Origin: a virus
Virus record (IMG/VR): IMGVR_UViG_3300031223_000906
Coordinates: 1 to 31,196 of that record
Strand: one strand, 5' to 3'
DNA length: 31,196 bases
Position 1 is the stretch's first letter; the number at the start of each line of letters is the position of its first letter. Of the stretch, positions 23,028 through 30,473 are shown in pieces. The notes beneath the pieces were generated by a model that was not told the DNA's origin, did not search any database, and saw only the letters and a list, made by a program, of their open reading frames with translations. Made by a program: the position numbers and the translations under genes.

Positions 23028-24953
23028 ATGTCCGACATCACCACCCATCTCCTGCTGCCCTATATCCTGGCATCGCAGGCGCAAAAGCACGTTACCCACA
23101 ATGAGGCGCTTCGGCTGCTGGACGCTATGGTGCAGCTGAGTGTGCTGGACCGCACGCGCACCACGCCGCCTGCAAGCCCGGCGGACGGCGACCGGCATGT
23201 CGTGGCTTCTGGTGCCACCGGTCTTTGGGCCGGTTGGGACTTGAACGTCGCCTTCTGGGTCGATGGCGTCTGGATGCGGCTGGTCCCGCGCCCGGGCTGG
23301 CTGGCCTGGATCGCAGCGGAACAAGCCTTCGTCGTTTGGGATGGTTCCGCCTGGGAGCCGGTCGGCGTACCACAGGATGTATCAGACGCGATCTTCAGTC
23401 TGGTGAATGCTGTTGATCCAACAAAGCGGGCGCTGTTCTCTCTTTCGGGGATCAGCACCGGCACATCCCGGACTTATACGCTGCCGAATACATCTTCAGA
23501 ACTGGCGATCCTAGCAGGCACCCAGACGTTTAGCGGCAACAAGACTTTCTCGGGCACACTAACGGCCTCGGGCACTGTCACGGTTTCGGCGGCGGCGGCA
23601 TCTATCGGCACGGCGACCACCACATCGACCTACGGGATTGGGACTGGTGCCACGACAACGGGGGTTGCCAAGACGGTAAACCTCGGGACCGGTGGCGCAT
23701 CGGGATCCACGACGGTCGTCAACATCGGATCAGCCAGCGCAGGGGCTGGCGGCTCCACGGTGGTGAATACGCCGACGGTCACCTTCGCAAATACCGTGAC
23801 CCAGGTTGGCATGCCGCAGGCGAACCTGACTGCACAATTTCTGGGCCTGGGTGGCGCCACCGCTGACAGTTTTAACCGGCTCTCAATCAACACCCCCGCC
23901 ATGCTGTTCAACAACGCAGGCGCTGGGATCGAGGCGACCTTCAACAAGGCGGCGCCAGCAAGTGATGCCGCTTTCGCCTTCAAGACCGGGTTCTCGGCGC
24001 GGGCGCTGATCGGCCTTCTCGGCAATGACGATTTCAGCTTCAAAGTCAGCCCGAATGGATCGTCCTTCTTTGATGCCATCCGGATCGACCGCAATTCCGG
24101 CCGGATCGAGCTGCCCGAACCGCTGCACATGCCAAGCCTCCCCACCGCTCCGGACCCGCCGCCTGCGGGCAAGCTCGCGGTCTACGCTCGTGACCGCGCT
24201 GGGGCCGGATGGCTGGACGTTCAGCGTCCCTCTGGCCGGTTCTTTCCATTGCAGCCCCACTTCGGGGTGAACCGGATCGCGACGTGGGCACCCTCAAGCA
24301 GTACGACCGTCAACACCAATGGCATGCCGCGCACCGCTGTGGGCACTGTGGCGACGCCAACGCTCACCACCGTCGGTTTGGCCGACAGCATGCGACGCTG
24401 GCGCGTCACCAGTGCCGCAACGGCCAATGCTTCTGCCGAAGAACGCTCCGCAGGTTGGGTCTGCTGGCGTGGCAATGCAGATGGCTTGGGCGGCTGGAAC
24501 TACGTCAACCGCTTGTCCCTGAATGCGCTGCAGCCCACCGGCATGGGCTTTTTCGGGCTTTATGGATCAACTGCGGCACTGGCCACCACGCTGACATTGG
24601 CGGCGGCTGCCAACTGTATCGGGATCGGCTTCCAACGCGGCACCCACACCAACTGGCAGCTGGTGCACAACGATGGCACCGGTGCACCAAGCCTGACCGA
24701 TCTGGGTGCGAGCTTCCCGGTCAACAGCCTGACCAACGTATTGACGCTTTACATCGTGGCGGCCCCGAACGGATCAGACATCGGCGTGCGGGTGGTCGAG
24801 GAGGTCAGTGGTGCTGCCGTCGAGTTCACCATCTCCAGCGACATGCCCGCCGCCACCCAGCTGCTGAGCCCGCGCAATTACATGAACAACGGCGCCACGG
24901 CGGCGGCGGTCGCCTACGACTGCTCGGGTGTCTACGTCGAGACCGATTTCTAA
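23028..24953 (+). CDS. DUF2793 tail fibre-like protein
   Basis: 641-aa protein. Residues ~1-115 are the DUF2793 domain (L-L-P-Y-I-L-A-S-Q-A-Q-K-H-V-T-H-N-E-A-L, then W-D-G-S-A-W), common behind GTA-type tail tips. The centre (~160-290) is a Gly/Thr/Ser/Val repeat (V-N-L-G-T-G-G, V-N-I-G-S-A) typical of trimeric fibre shafts. The C-terminal ~250 residues are a globular beta-rich domain likely to bind the host surface. ATG at 23028 has GAAGG upstream; an open frame from 22914 overlaps the megatron gene and is rejected. Receptor binding is inferred from position and architecture. Confidence 0.85.
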   Translation: MSDITTHLLLPYILASQAQKHVTHNEALRLLDAMVQLSVLDRTRTTPPASPADGDRHVVASGATGLWAGWDLNVAFWVDGVWMRLVPRPGWLAWIAAEQAFVVWDGSAWEPVGVPQDVSDAIFSLVNAVDPTKRALFSLSGISTGTSRTYTLPNTSSELAILAGTQTFSGNKTFSGTLTASGTVTVSAAAASIGTATTTSTYGIGTGATTTGVAKTVNLGTGGASGSTTVVNIGSASAGAGGSTVVNTPTVTFANTVTQVGMPQANLTAQFLGLGGATADSFNRLSINTPAMLFNNAGAGIEATFNKAAPASDAAFAFKTGFSARALIGLLGNDDFSFKVSPNGSSFFDAIRIDRNSGRIELPEPLHMPSLPTAPDPPPAGKLAVYARDRAGAGWLDVQRPSGRFFPLQPHFGVNRIATWAPSSSTTVNTNGMPRTAVGTVATPTLTTVGLADSMRRWRVTSAATANASAEERSAGWVCWRGNADGLGGWNYVNRLSLNALQPTGMGFFGLYGSTAALATTLTLAAAANCIGIGFQRGTHTNWQLVHNDGTGAPSLTDLGASFPVNSLTNVLTLYIVAAPNGSDIGVRVVEEVSGAAVEFTISSDMPAATQLLSPRNYMNNGATAAAVAYDCSGVYVETDF

Positions 24954-24964
24954 AGGATTGAGCC

Positions 24965-25273
24965 ATGACAGAACAAACCACACTGCTACAGGATGTTGGC
25001 GTAGCCTTTCGCGATCACGGCATCACCGCCGCCATCACTGCGCTGATCGGTGGCACCATCGCTCTGCTGGCCGCCGTCACGCGCAAAGCATTCACCAACG
25101 ACGCCATGCTCGCAAGGCTCGACCGCGAACTTCTGGCCGAGCGCGACCGCGTTGACCGACAGCGCGCCGAAGATCGTGAAACCGAAGCCGACCGGCTGGA
25201 ACGCATCGAGGCCGACATACGCGCCATGCGCGATCTGATGTTCGAGGCCTTCCAGCGCGGTCGCAGCAACTGA
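24965..25273 (+). CDS. Small membrane/coiled-coil protein, possible holin or lysis accessory
   Basis: 102-aa protein with one predicted membrane helix (residues ~18-38, I-T-A-A-I-T-A-L-I-G-G-T-I-A-L-L-A-A-V) followed by a highly charged helix (~45-98, Glu/Arg-rich heptad-like). AAAGGA precedes ATG 24965. It lies between the fibre gene and the endolysin, the usual place for lysis functions. One helix plus a long coiled coil is also compatible with a spanin-like or tail-associated protein. The gene ends ~30 nt before a strong terminator. Confidence 0.72.
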   Translation: MTEQTTLLQDVGVAFRDHGITAAITALIGGTIALLAAVTRKAFTNDAMLARLDRELLAERDRVDRQRAEDRETEADRLERIEADIRAMRDLMFEAFQRGRSN

Positions 25274-25305
25274 CCAACTCACACACATCAAACCGATCCA
25301 CCCCG

Positions 25306-25330
25306 ACCCGCCCGCAAGGCGGGTTTTTTT
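25306..25330 (+). terminator. Rho-independent terminator
   Basis: ACCCGCC (25306-25312), a 5-nt loop and GGCGGGT (25318-25324) form a 7-bp stem that runs into seven T residues (25324-25330). It ends the tail operon before the endolysin gene, so lysis genes would depend on read-through, antitermination or a separate promoter. Confidence 0.9.
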
Positions 25331-25362
25331 CATGCCCTGAGACGAGCGAAAGGAGCCTTCCC

Positions 25363-26016
25363 ATGAATGCCAACACCCGCGACCCCATCCAGCTGATCCA
25401 GAATGGTCTGGACCAGTTGGGCCATTCGCCCGGTGCAATCGACGGCCTCTGGGGCCTGCGCACAGCACGCGCGATAAAAGCGCTGTTGGCTGCGAACGGG
25501 CGCGCGGCAGCCGTCGCCCCGCCGGGCCCATTGCCTTGGATCACGGAGGCCAAATCTGCCTTGGGGCGTCATGAAGCCCGTGATCGCTCCTGGCTGATGG
25601 GCTGGTTGAAGCGTGATGGTCGCAGCCTAGGAGATCCATCGAAGAACCCGTGGTGCGGGGATTTCGTGGAGACCTGCATTCGTGTTGCTCTGCCCGACGA
25701 ACCGCTTTTGGGCGCGCTGGGCGCCAATCCCTACTGGGCGCGCAACTGGTTGCTGTTCGGGCAGGAGGTAAAGCCAACACCCGGTGCCGTGCTGGTGTTC
25801 TCGCGCGGCTCTGGTGGGCACGTTGGTTTCGCGATGGGGCAGGACGACACGCATTTCTACGTGCTCGGCGGCAACCAATCCGACGCCGTCACCATCGCCC
25901 GCATCGCCAAGTCCCGCCTCCTTGGCGCGCGCTGGCCCGCCACCGTCCCACCCCGTCAGCAACGCCTGCGGACGATGAAACCGGGCGAATTCCTCGCATC
26001 CACCAATGAAATCTGA
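25363..26016 (+). CDS. Endolysin: peptidoglycan-binding domain plus CHAP-like (TIGR02594-type) peptidase
   Basis: 217-aa lysis enzyme. Residues ~8-45 resemble a peptidoglycan-binding type 1 repeat (I-Q-N-G-L-D-Q-L-G-H-S-P-G-A-I-D-G-L-W-G). The catalytic domain (60-195) has Cys98 in N-P-W-C-G-D-F-V, His153 in G-G-H-V-G-F-A-M-G and Asn171 in G-G-N-Q-S-D, the triad of TIGR02594/CHAP-like amidase or endopeptidase. No signal peptide is seen, so it needs a holin. AAAGGAG lies upstream of ATG 25363. It follows a terminator and precedes a holin candidate by 13 nt. Confidence 0.92.
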   Translation: MNANTRDPIQLIQNGLDQLGHSPGAIDGLWGLRTARAIKALLAANGRAAAVAPPGPLPWITEAKSALGRHEARDRSWLMGWLKRDGRSLGDPSKNPWCGDFVETCIRVALPDEPLLGALGANPYWARNWLLFGQEVKPTPGAVLVFSRGSGGHVGFAMGQDDTHFYVLGGNQSDAVTIARIAKSRLLGARWPATVPPRQQRLRTMKPGEFLASTNEI

Positions 26017-26029
26017 ACAGGAGATAATC

Positions 26030-26197
26030 ATGCTGAAACCTGCAATCCTCGCGCTGATCCGACAAATTCTGACGGTCGCTGGCACCGCGTTGGTGGCCAA
26101 GGGCTATGTCCAAGCCTCCGATATTGAACCGGTGATCGGTGCACTCCTGACAATTGGATCGGTGGTCTGGTCGGTCGCGGACAAGCGGGCGAGGTAG
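26030..26197 (+). CDS. Short membrane protein, probable holin (Pam3-gp28-like)
   Basis: 55-aa protein with two short hydrophobic segments (L-I-R-Q-I-L-T-V-A-G-T-A-L-V-A and V-I-G-A-L-L-T-I-G-S-V-V-W-S-V-A) and a basic end (D-K-R-A-R). The A-K-G-Y-V-x-A-S-D-I-E-P turn between them resembles small alphaproteobacterial phage holin candidates. ATG 26030 has AGGAG about 8 nt upstream, preferred to an in-frame ATG at 26006 inside the endolysin gene. It is the last gene of the phage late region. Confidence 0.75.
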   Translation: MLKPAILALIRQILTVAGTALVAKGYVQASDIEPVIGALLTIGSVVWSVADKRAR

Positions 26198-26242
26198 GGC
26201 CAGCGGCTGCGGAGCGGTCAGTCGAGACGTTCATCTTGAGTG

Positions 26243-26277
26243 ACCGCAGTGCGAACGAAGCGAGCTTTCTCTGCGGT
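26243..26277. repeat. Inverted repeat at the right end of the phage late region
   Basis: ACCGCAG (26243-26249) and CTGCGGT (26271-26277) are exact inverted copies separated by 21 nt. They lie in the 175-nt gap between the holin candidate and the leftward LRR gene, at the point where base composition drops. A terminator, a dispersed host repeat or part of an attachment region are all possible; there is no T tract. Confidence 0.4.
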
Positions 26278-26372
26278 TGCGTGAATGGCCGGTTTTGCCA
26301 ACCGTTCAAGAAATGGTGGTTTTTTGGAACCAATATAGGTGTTCTATTCAAGCATTTTCCTAAACAAATATC

Positions 26373-28424
26373 TCAGATTTCCCGACTATTGCCGACAAGC
26401 TCTATTTCAACTGCTTTCAATAGCCTTGAATTCCGGAATGTTACATTTGCCAAGTAGAGTTTTTTTAGACTAGATGACCTCATGAGGGGCGCAAGGTCTA
26501 CCTCCTTCGCAATTGATATCTCGAGTTGCTTCAGGGCCTTGAGTTGGTGAACTCCTTCTAAGTTTACGTTATTCGCATTCACCGTCAGGTTGGTTAGGTT
26601 GGTCAGCCCAGCCATTTCAGAAAAGCCGCTCACTTTGTTTGCCTGTATTGATAAGCCAATTAGGTTTGGCAAACCTCCCAGCACTGAAAAATTGCTGGCA
26701 ATGTTTGTATTTAGCTTCAGGTTATTCACGTTCGTAAGCTGCCCCAGTGCCGTTAGGTCGGTGACCTTGTTTGCATGTAAGGACAAGTTGGTCAGGTTTG
26801 TGAGCTGCCCTAGGGCCGTAACGTCGATGGCCTCGCCTGCACGCACCGACAGGCTTGTTAGGTTGGTAAGCTGTCCCAGTGCCGTGAGGTCACTGGCCTC
26901 AGTTGCCTGCACTGTCAGGCTTGTCAGGTTCGAGAGCTTTCCCAGCGGCGCAAGGTCGCTGGCCTCGTTTGCATGCACTGACAGGCTTGTCAGTTTAGTG
27001 AGCTCTCCCAACGCCATAAGGTCGCTGGCCCCGTTTGTCTGCAACCTCAGCTTGGACAGGTTAGTGAGTTGTCCCAGCGCCGTAAGGTTGCTAGCCCTGT
27101 TTGTCTTCACAGACAGGCTTGTCAGGTTAGTGAGCTGTCCCAGTGCCGTAAGGTCGCTGGCCTCGTGTGCCCGCACTGACAGGCCGGTTAGGTTAGTTAA
27201 CTGCCCAAGCGCAGTAAGGTCACTAGCCTTGTTTGAAAAGACCCATAGGTTGGTCAGGTTGGTGAGACTATTTAGCGCCGCAAAATCGCGGGCCTCATTT
27301 ATATGCACGGACAGGCTGGTCAGGTTAGTGAGCTGCCCCACAGTTTTCGTCTCTTTGGGGCTTAAGCTAAAGTTACTCAATCGCAGAGTTTTCAGATTTT
27401 TTAGTAATAACAGGTCAGAATGACGTTTGATGCGACCGTCCCTATTATGAAAAGAGAGAAATTCAGCCTTTACCGCGAGATCAGGATGTAATTTGGCACC
27501 GGACAAAAGAATCTCTTTCACTCGGCGTTCCGCATCAAGAGTCTGTGGGTCTCTTTGCCTTTCGACAGCTACTATTGCGGGGCGACGGTTTATCTTGAGT
27601 CGCTCTCCCGTCGCCGCCAAAGCTACCGCAAGACTGCGTATTTGATCGTAAGCAAGATGCCGGAGACGTTTATTAAATCCACTCCATTCTTCCATCCAGA
27701 TTTGACCAACATCGACTCCGACATGAATCTTATTAGCGGTCTTAATCATCACATCCGGCAACTTTGACAAAGCGATGCTCGCAGATTCATACCACCGTGC
27801 TACAATCGGTCGAATACGAATTTGTGATTGAATAGAATGCGCAATGTTCGCGCTGTCTTGAACTTGTCGCCGTAGACTATCGGCGTGTATGGAACCCACT
27901 TCAGCCCACTTAGCTAGATTTTTGGACTCTTGCTCTGCGTTTTGAGCGATGTCGCGCGATTTGTTGCTGATATCAGCAAAAGTGCCGTCTTTACCGAATT
28001 CAAGAGTTTCTTCTGCACCGACGTGATCATCATATTTACCCTGTGCTTGTGAACGATACTCGTCAAGCGCCGTGCCGACAGCGACATAAAGCCGTGTTAT
28101 CGCGACGTCGAGCGGATGCTCACGAGTGAAGTATGTGTCATCTTCATCATTCAGTTCAGGTTCTTCACCTTCAATATGAAAATGGTCCCGCCGAACCAAT
28201 GGCAGCACATGCCGCGCGAAATTGAGGGGTTCTACACTGCCTTCCGCCGTGCCGTTCTTCAAATTGGAAAGAGAGATGCATATTTCTTGAAGTGCTTCGA
28301 CCGGAAACTTCTGTGGCATCAGATTGATACCACGCAAAGTGTCAGCTACCCGATCAGATTCTTTAGCAACTTGCTCTAATTCACGGGTTAAACGTGGATC
28401 TGGGGTTGCGTAATCCAATGCCAT
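26373..28424 (-). CDS. Large leucine-rich-repeat protein, accessory gene
   Basis: 683-aa protein. Residues 1-~335 are a helical, charged region I do not recognise (D-P-R-L-T-R-E-L-E-Q-V-A; W-Y-E-S-A-S-I-A-L-S-K-L-P). From ~341 to ~660 come about 14 internalin-type repeats of 22 residues, consensus L-T-N-L-T-S-L-S-V-x-x-N-x-A-S-D-L-T-A-L-G-Q. The varying positions fall on the predicted concave face, as in binding scaffolds. No signal peptide, membrane helix, NTPase or nuclease motif was seen. GAAGGG lies 8 nt upstream of ATG 28424; TTG 28427 is an alternative. It is opposite to the phage operon and clearly lower in GC, which suggests acquired cargo. A recognition role is plausible but unproven. 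Confidence 0.85.
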   Translation of the reverse strand: MALDYATPDPRLTRELEQVAKESDRVADTLRGINLMPQKFPVEALQEICISLSNLKNGTAEGSVEPLNFARHVLPLVRRDHFHIEGEEPELNDEDDTYFTREHPLDVAITRLYVAVGTALDEYRSQAQGKYDDHVGAEETLEFGKDGTFADISNKSRDIAQNAEQESKNLAKWAEVGSIHADSLRRQVQDSANIAHSIQSQIRIRPIVARWYESASIALSKLPDVMIKTANKIHVGVDVGQIWMEEWSGFNKRLRHLAYDQIRSLAVALAATGERLKINRRPAIVAVERQRDPQTLDAERRVKEILLSGAKLHPDLAVKAEFLSFHNRDGRIKRHSDLLLLKNLKTLRLSNFSLSPKETKTVGQLTNLTSLSVHINEARDFAALNSLTNLTNLWVFSNKASDLTALGQLTNLTGLSVRAHEASDLTALGQLTNLTSLSVKTNRASNLTALGQLTNLSKLRLQTNGASDLMALGELTKLTSLSVHANEASDLAPLGKLSNLTSLTVQATEASDLTALGQLTNLTSLSVRAGEAIDVTALGQLTNLTNLSLHANKVTDLTALGQLTNVNNLKLNTNIASNFSVLGGLPNLIGLSIQANKVSGFSEMAGLTNLTNLTVNANNVNLEGVHQLKALKQLEISIAKEVDLAPLMRSSSLKKLYLANVTFRNSRLLKAVEIELVGNSREI
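26739..27332 (-). repeat. Nine tandem 66-bp repeats coding for LRR units
   Basis: Repeats 2-10 of the LRR protein are exactly 66 nt long without insertions and are strongly alike at DNA level (for example AGGT-TGGT-AAGCTG-type blocks recur every 66 nt). The high DNA identity suggests recent duplication or gene conversion and would allow repeat number to change by recombination. Confidence 0.88.
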
Positions 28425-28816
28425 CAATACGACCCTTCTCTAGCTTCTAGCCTGCGGAATGAACAAGACTTTCCATGTTTGCCCTTAGGCTTCAACCCTT
28501 TCCAATAAGACTCGATATCGGTGAAAAACTCGACCCTCAGGTCCTTTGCGGCCATTTAGCAGAAAAAAGTTCCACTTCTGCCAAGAAAGTGCTGATATTC
28601 AGGTGGATTTGGATCGACTTGGCGGCGTTTTTTTTAATTTTTGCGACGTCTAAGCAAAAAGCGGGGTTTTGCACCAGTATAGCTCGTTTTTGGAACAGTT
28701 GGTTATGGGCCGTTTTCCACTGCCACAAACTTCGTTCAAAACCCAAGCAGTTGTTGAAGATTTCGGCCTGCTTTATGTTAGCCGCCTTTCGCGGCATTGC
28801 AGAAATCCGTCAAGGT
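28425..28816. other. AT-rich intergenic stretch between LRR gene and IS
   Basis: This contains the promoter region expected for the leftward LRR gene (its ribosome site is at ~28430-28440). Short open frames here (an 86-aa leftward one ending at 28537 and a 126-aa rightward one from 28475) have no ribosome site or recognisable protein. GCCGC and GCGGC form a short hairpin near 28781-28795, just outside the IS end. No gene is supported. Confidence 0.55.
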
Positions 28817-28838
28817 GGGCTTATTTTGTTGAAAAGTC
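28817..28838 (+). repeat. Left terminal inverted repeat of the IS
   Basis: Begins GGGCTTATTTTG and continues GTTGAAAAGTC. It pairs with 30393-30415 except for two mismatches and one missing A. Confidence 0.85.
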
Positions 28839-28868
28839 TTGTTGCTTTGAAGTAAGTCATTTGATTCA

Positions 28869-28887
28869 CTCGTTATTGTAGAACGAG
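28869..28887 (+). promoter_or_regulatory. Hairpin just before the transposase ribosome site
   Basis: CTCGTT (28869-28874) and AACGAG (28882-28887) form a perfect 6-bp stem with a 7-nt loop. It ends directly at GGGAGGA, the transposase ribosome site. It could limit translation of transcripts entering the IS from outside, a known protection strategy of insertion sequences; that is inference here. Confidence 0.45.
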
Positions 28888-28900
28888 GGAGGATTTTGCG

Positions 28901-30289
28901 ATGATGGGCACTCAAGAAGCTCCGGCGCTGCTGTTTTACGACTTTGACATGGAGGCGCATGTTCCGTCGGATCACTTGTTGCGCGAGATTGATAGGTTTC
29001 TGGACGTTGACACAATCCGCCAGCAGCTGAAGCAGTATTACAGCCACCTCGGGCGTCCCTCGATTGATCCTGAACTGATCATCCGGATGCTGGTGGTCGG
29101 ATATGTTATGGGCATTCGGTCGGAACGGCGGCTTTGTGACGAAGTTCATTTGAACCTGGCCTATCGCTGGTTCTGTCGCCTCGGCTTGAACCAAAAGGTG
29201 CCCGATCACAGCACTTTCTCAAAGTACCGTCACGGTAAATTCCGTGACAGCGATCTTCTCCGTATTGTGTTTGAGGCCACCGTTGCGCGCTGCATTTCTG
29301 AAGGCCTTGTTGGCGGCCATGGCTTTGCCGTTGATGCCAGCCTGATCGAAGCCGATGTCGATAGAATGAACTCCACGGCACAGTCGGAATGGGATGTATC
29401 GGCAATCAATCCAGACGATGCACCGCGAGCAGTCAGGGAATATCTCGACGTTCTTGATGACAAGGCCTTTGGCGCATCAACCCCTGTCAAACCCAAGTTC
29501 ACGTCTCACTCCGATCCGGCCAGCCAGTGGACTGCAGCGCGCAAGGGTCCGGCGATCTTTTGTTATTCAAACAATTATCTGATCGATACGGATCATTCCG
29601 TCATCGTTGATGTCGAGGCAACACGTTCCATCAGGCAGGCCGAAGTGGGTGCCGCGCAAACCATGATTGATCGTACGGAAGAGCGCTTCAGCATCAAGCC
29701 AGACTGGCTGGTTGCAGATACGGCTTACGGCTCAGCGGAGAATCTGGCGTGGTTGACAAAGAAGCGCAGCATCATTCCATTTATCCCCTTGATCGATAAA
29801 TCAGAGCGCACAGATGGCACATTCTCTCGTTCAGACTTCGAATGGGATGAAGACAATGACCGCTATACTTGCCCTGAAGGCCAGCACCTGTTGCAGTCTC
29901 GTCGGAACTATTCTGACCCGCGTAGGAAAGAACCCAAAACCGAGCGGCGCAGATACCGCGCCACCAAAGCCATCTGCGATGCGTGCCCGTCAAAACCAAA
30001 ATGCTGCCCAAACACAAACACCCGCTTCATTGGCCGCGAGGAACATGAGGACGCGCGTGACTTTGCCCGACTGGCCGCCAAGTCTTCCTTCAACCCCAAG
30101 GCCCAAGCCAAACGCAAAAAGGTCGAAATGCTCTTCGCCCACCTCAAACGCATTCTCGGCTTGGGACGGCTCCGGCTTCGAGGGCCCTGCGGTGTAAGGG
30201 ACGAATTTACGCTCGCTGCAATTGCCCAGAACCTTCGAAAACTCGCAAAACTAAGACCCAAGACTGGCGAAACAAGGATCGCAATATGA
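28901..30289 (+). CDS. IS1182 family transposase
   Basis: 462-aa DDE transposase. The N-terminal DUF772-type region carries H-V-P-S-D-H-L-L-R-E-I-D, G-R-P-S-I-D-P and P-D-H-S-T-F-S-K-Y-R. Catalytic residues are Asp145 (F-A-V-D-A-S-L-I), Asp273 (V-A-D-T-A-Y-G-S) and Glu409 (K-V-E-M-L-F-A-H-L-K-R). A Cys cluster (C-D-A-C-P-S-K-P-K-C-C) lies between the second Asp and the Glu, as usual in this family. The frame is intact from ATG 28901, with GGGAGGA upstream, so the element may be active. Two tandem ATGs leave the start uncertain by one codon. Confidence 0.95.
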   Translation: MMGTQEAPALLFYDFDMEAHVPSDHLLREIDRFLDVDTIRQQLKQYYSHLGRPSIDPELIIRMLVVGYVMGIRSERRLCDEVHLNLAYRWFCRLGLNQKVPDHSTFSKYRHGKFRDSDLLRIVFEATVARCISEGLVGGHGFAVDASLIEADVDRMNSTAQSEWDVSAINPDDAPRAVREYLDVLDDKAFGASTPVKPKFTSHSDPASQWTAARKGPAIFCYSNNYLIDTDHSVIVDVEATRSIRQAEVGAAQTMIDRTEERFSIKPDWLVADTAYGSAENLAWLTKKRSIIPFIPLIDKSERTDGTFSRSDFEWDEDNDRYTCPEGQHLLQSRRNYSDPRRKEPKTERRRYRATKAICDACPSKPKCCPNTNTRFIGREEHEDARDFARLAAKSSFNPKAQAKRKKVEMLFAHLKRILGLGRLRLRGPCGVRDEFTLAAIAQNLRKLAKLRPKTGETRIAI

Positions 30290-30392
30290 TCTGAACCGGC
30301 AATACGACAGACCAACAAGCCGCCCAGTAAAACGGGCGGAACGATAAGCCCGCGCCCTACGCCGAGAGGCCGCCATCCACCGAAATTACAGC

Positions 30393-30415
30393 GACTTTTT
30401 CAACAAAATAGGCTC
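30393..30415 (-). repeat. Right terminal inverted repeat of the IS
   Basis: Reads GACTTTTTCAACAAAATAGG followed by CTC on the plus strand, the inverse of the left end at 28817-28838. Confidence 0.85.
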
Positions 30416-30473
30416 GTTCCTGCCGTTAGCTGCGCGACGCATGAACGTCAGCTATACGAGTCTCGTGCTGTTT

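Larger units (their letters stand above)
28817..30415 (+). mobile_element. IS1182-like insertion sequence
   Basis: About 1.6 kb, with one transposase gene and imperfect terminal inverted repeats: left 28817-28838 and right 30393-30415, 20 matches and a single 1-nt gap. The shared core is TATTTTGTTGAAAA. Both size and transposase fit the IS1182 family. No clear target-site duplication was found, so the exact ends may differ by a few bases. Confidence 0.88.

Noticed and set aside
2862-26197. The whole cluster being a true gene transfer agent
   Set aside because: Head genes are lambda-type, lysis genes, DUF3489 and a phage-style methyltransferase are attached, and cargo genes are inserted; an ordinary prophage explains it better.
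26739-27332. Regularly spaced repeats that might suggest a CRISPR array
   Set aside because: The repeats are contiguous 66-bp coding units without unique spacers and read as LRR protein.
26590-27423. 277-aa plus-strand open frame with repeated L-V-R-L-V-S-C-P-S-A-V-R
   Set aside because: It is the reverse strand of the LRR repeats; regularity comes from the 66-bp repeat. No ribosome site.
28475-28855. 126-aa and 86-aa open frames between the LRR gene and the IS
   Set aside because: No ribosome site, no recognisable features, and the rightward one runs across the IS left end.
30320-30339. CCGCCC/GGGCGG hairpin as a transposase terminator
   Set aside because: Stem is real but there is no T tract; it lies inside the IS right end and may serve transposition or nothing.
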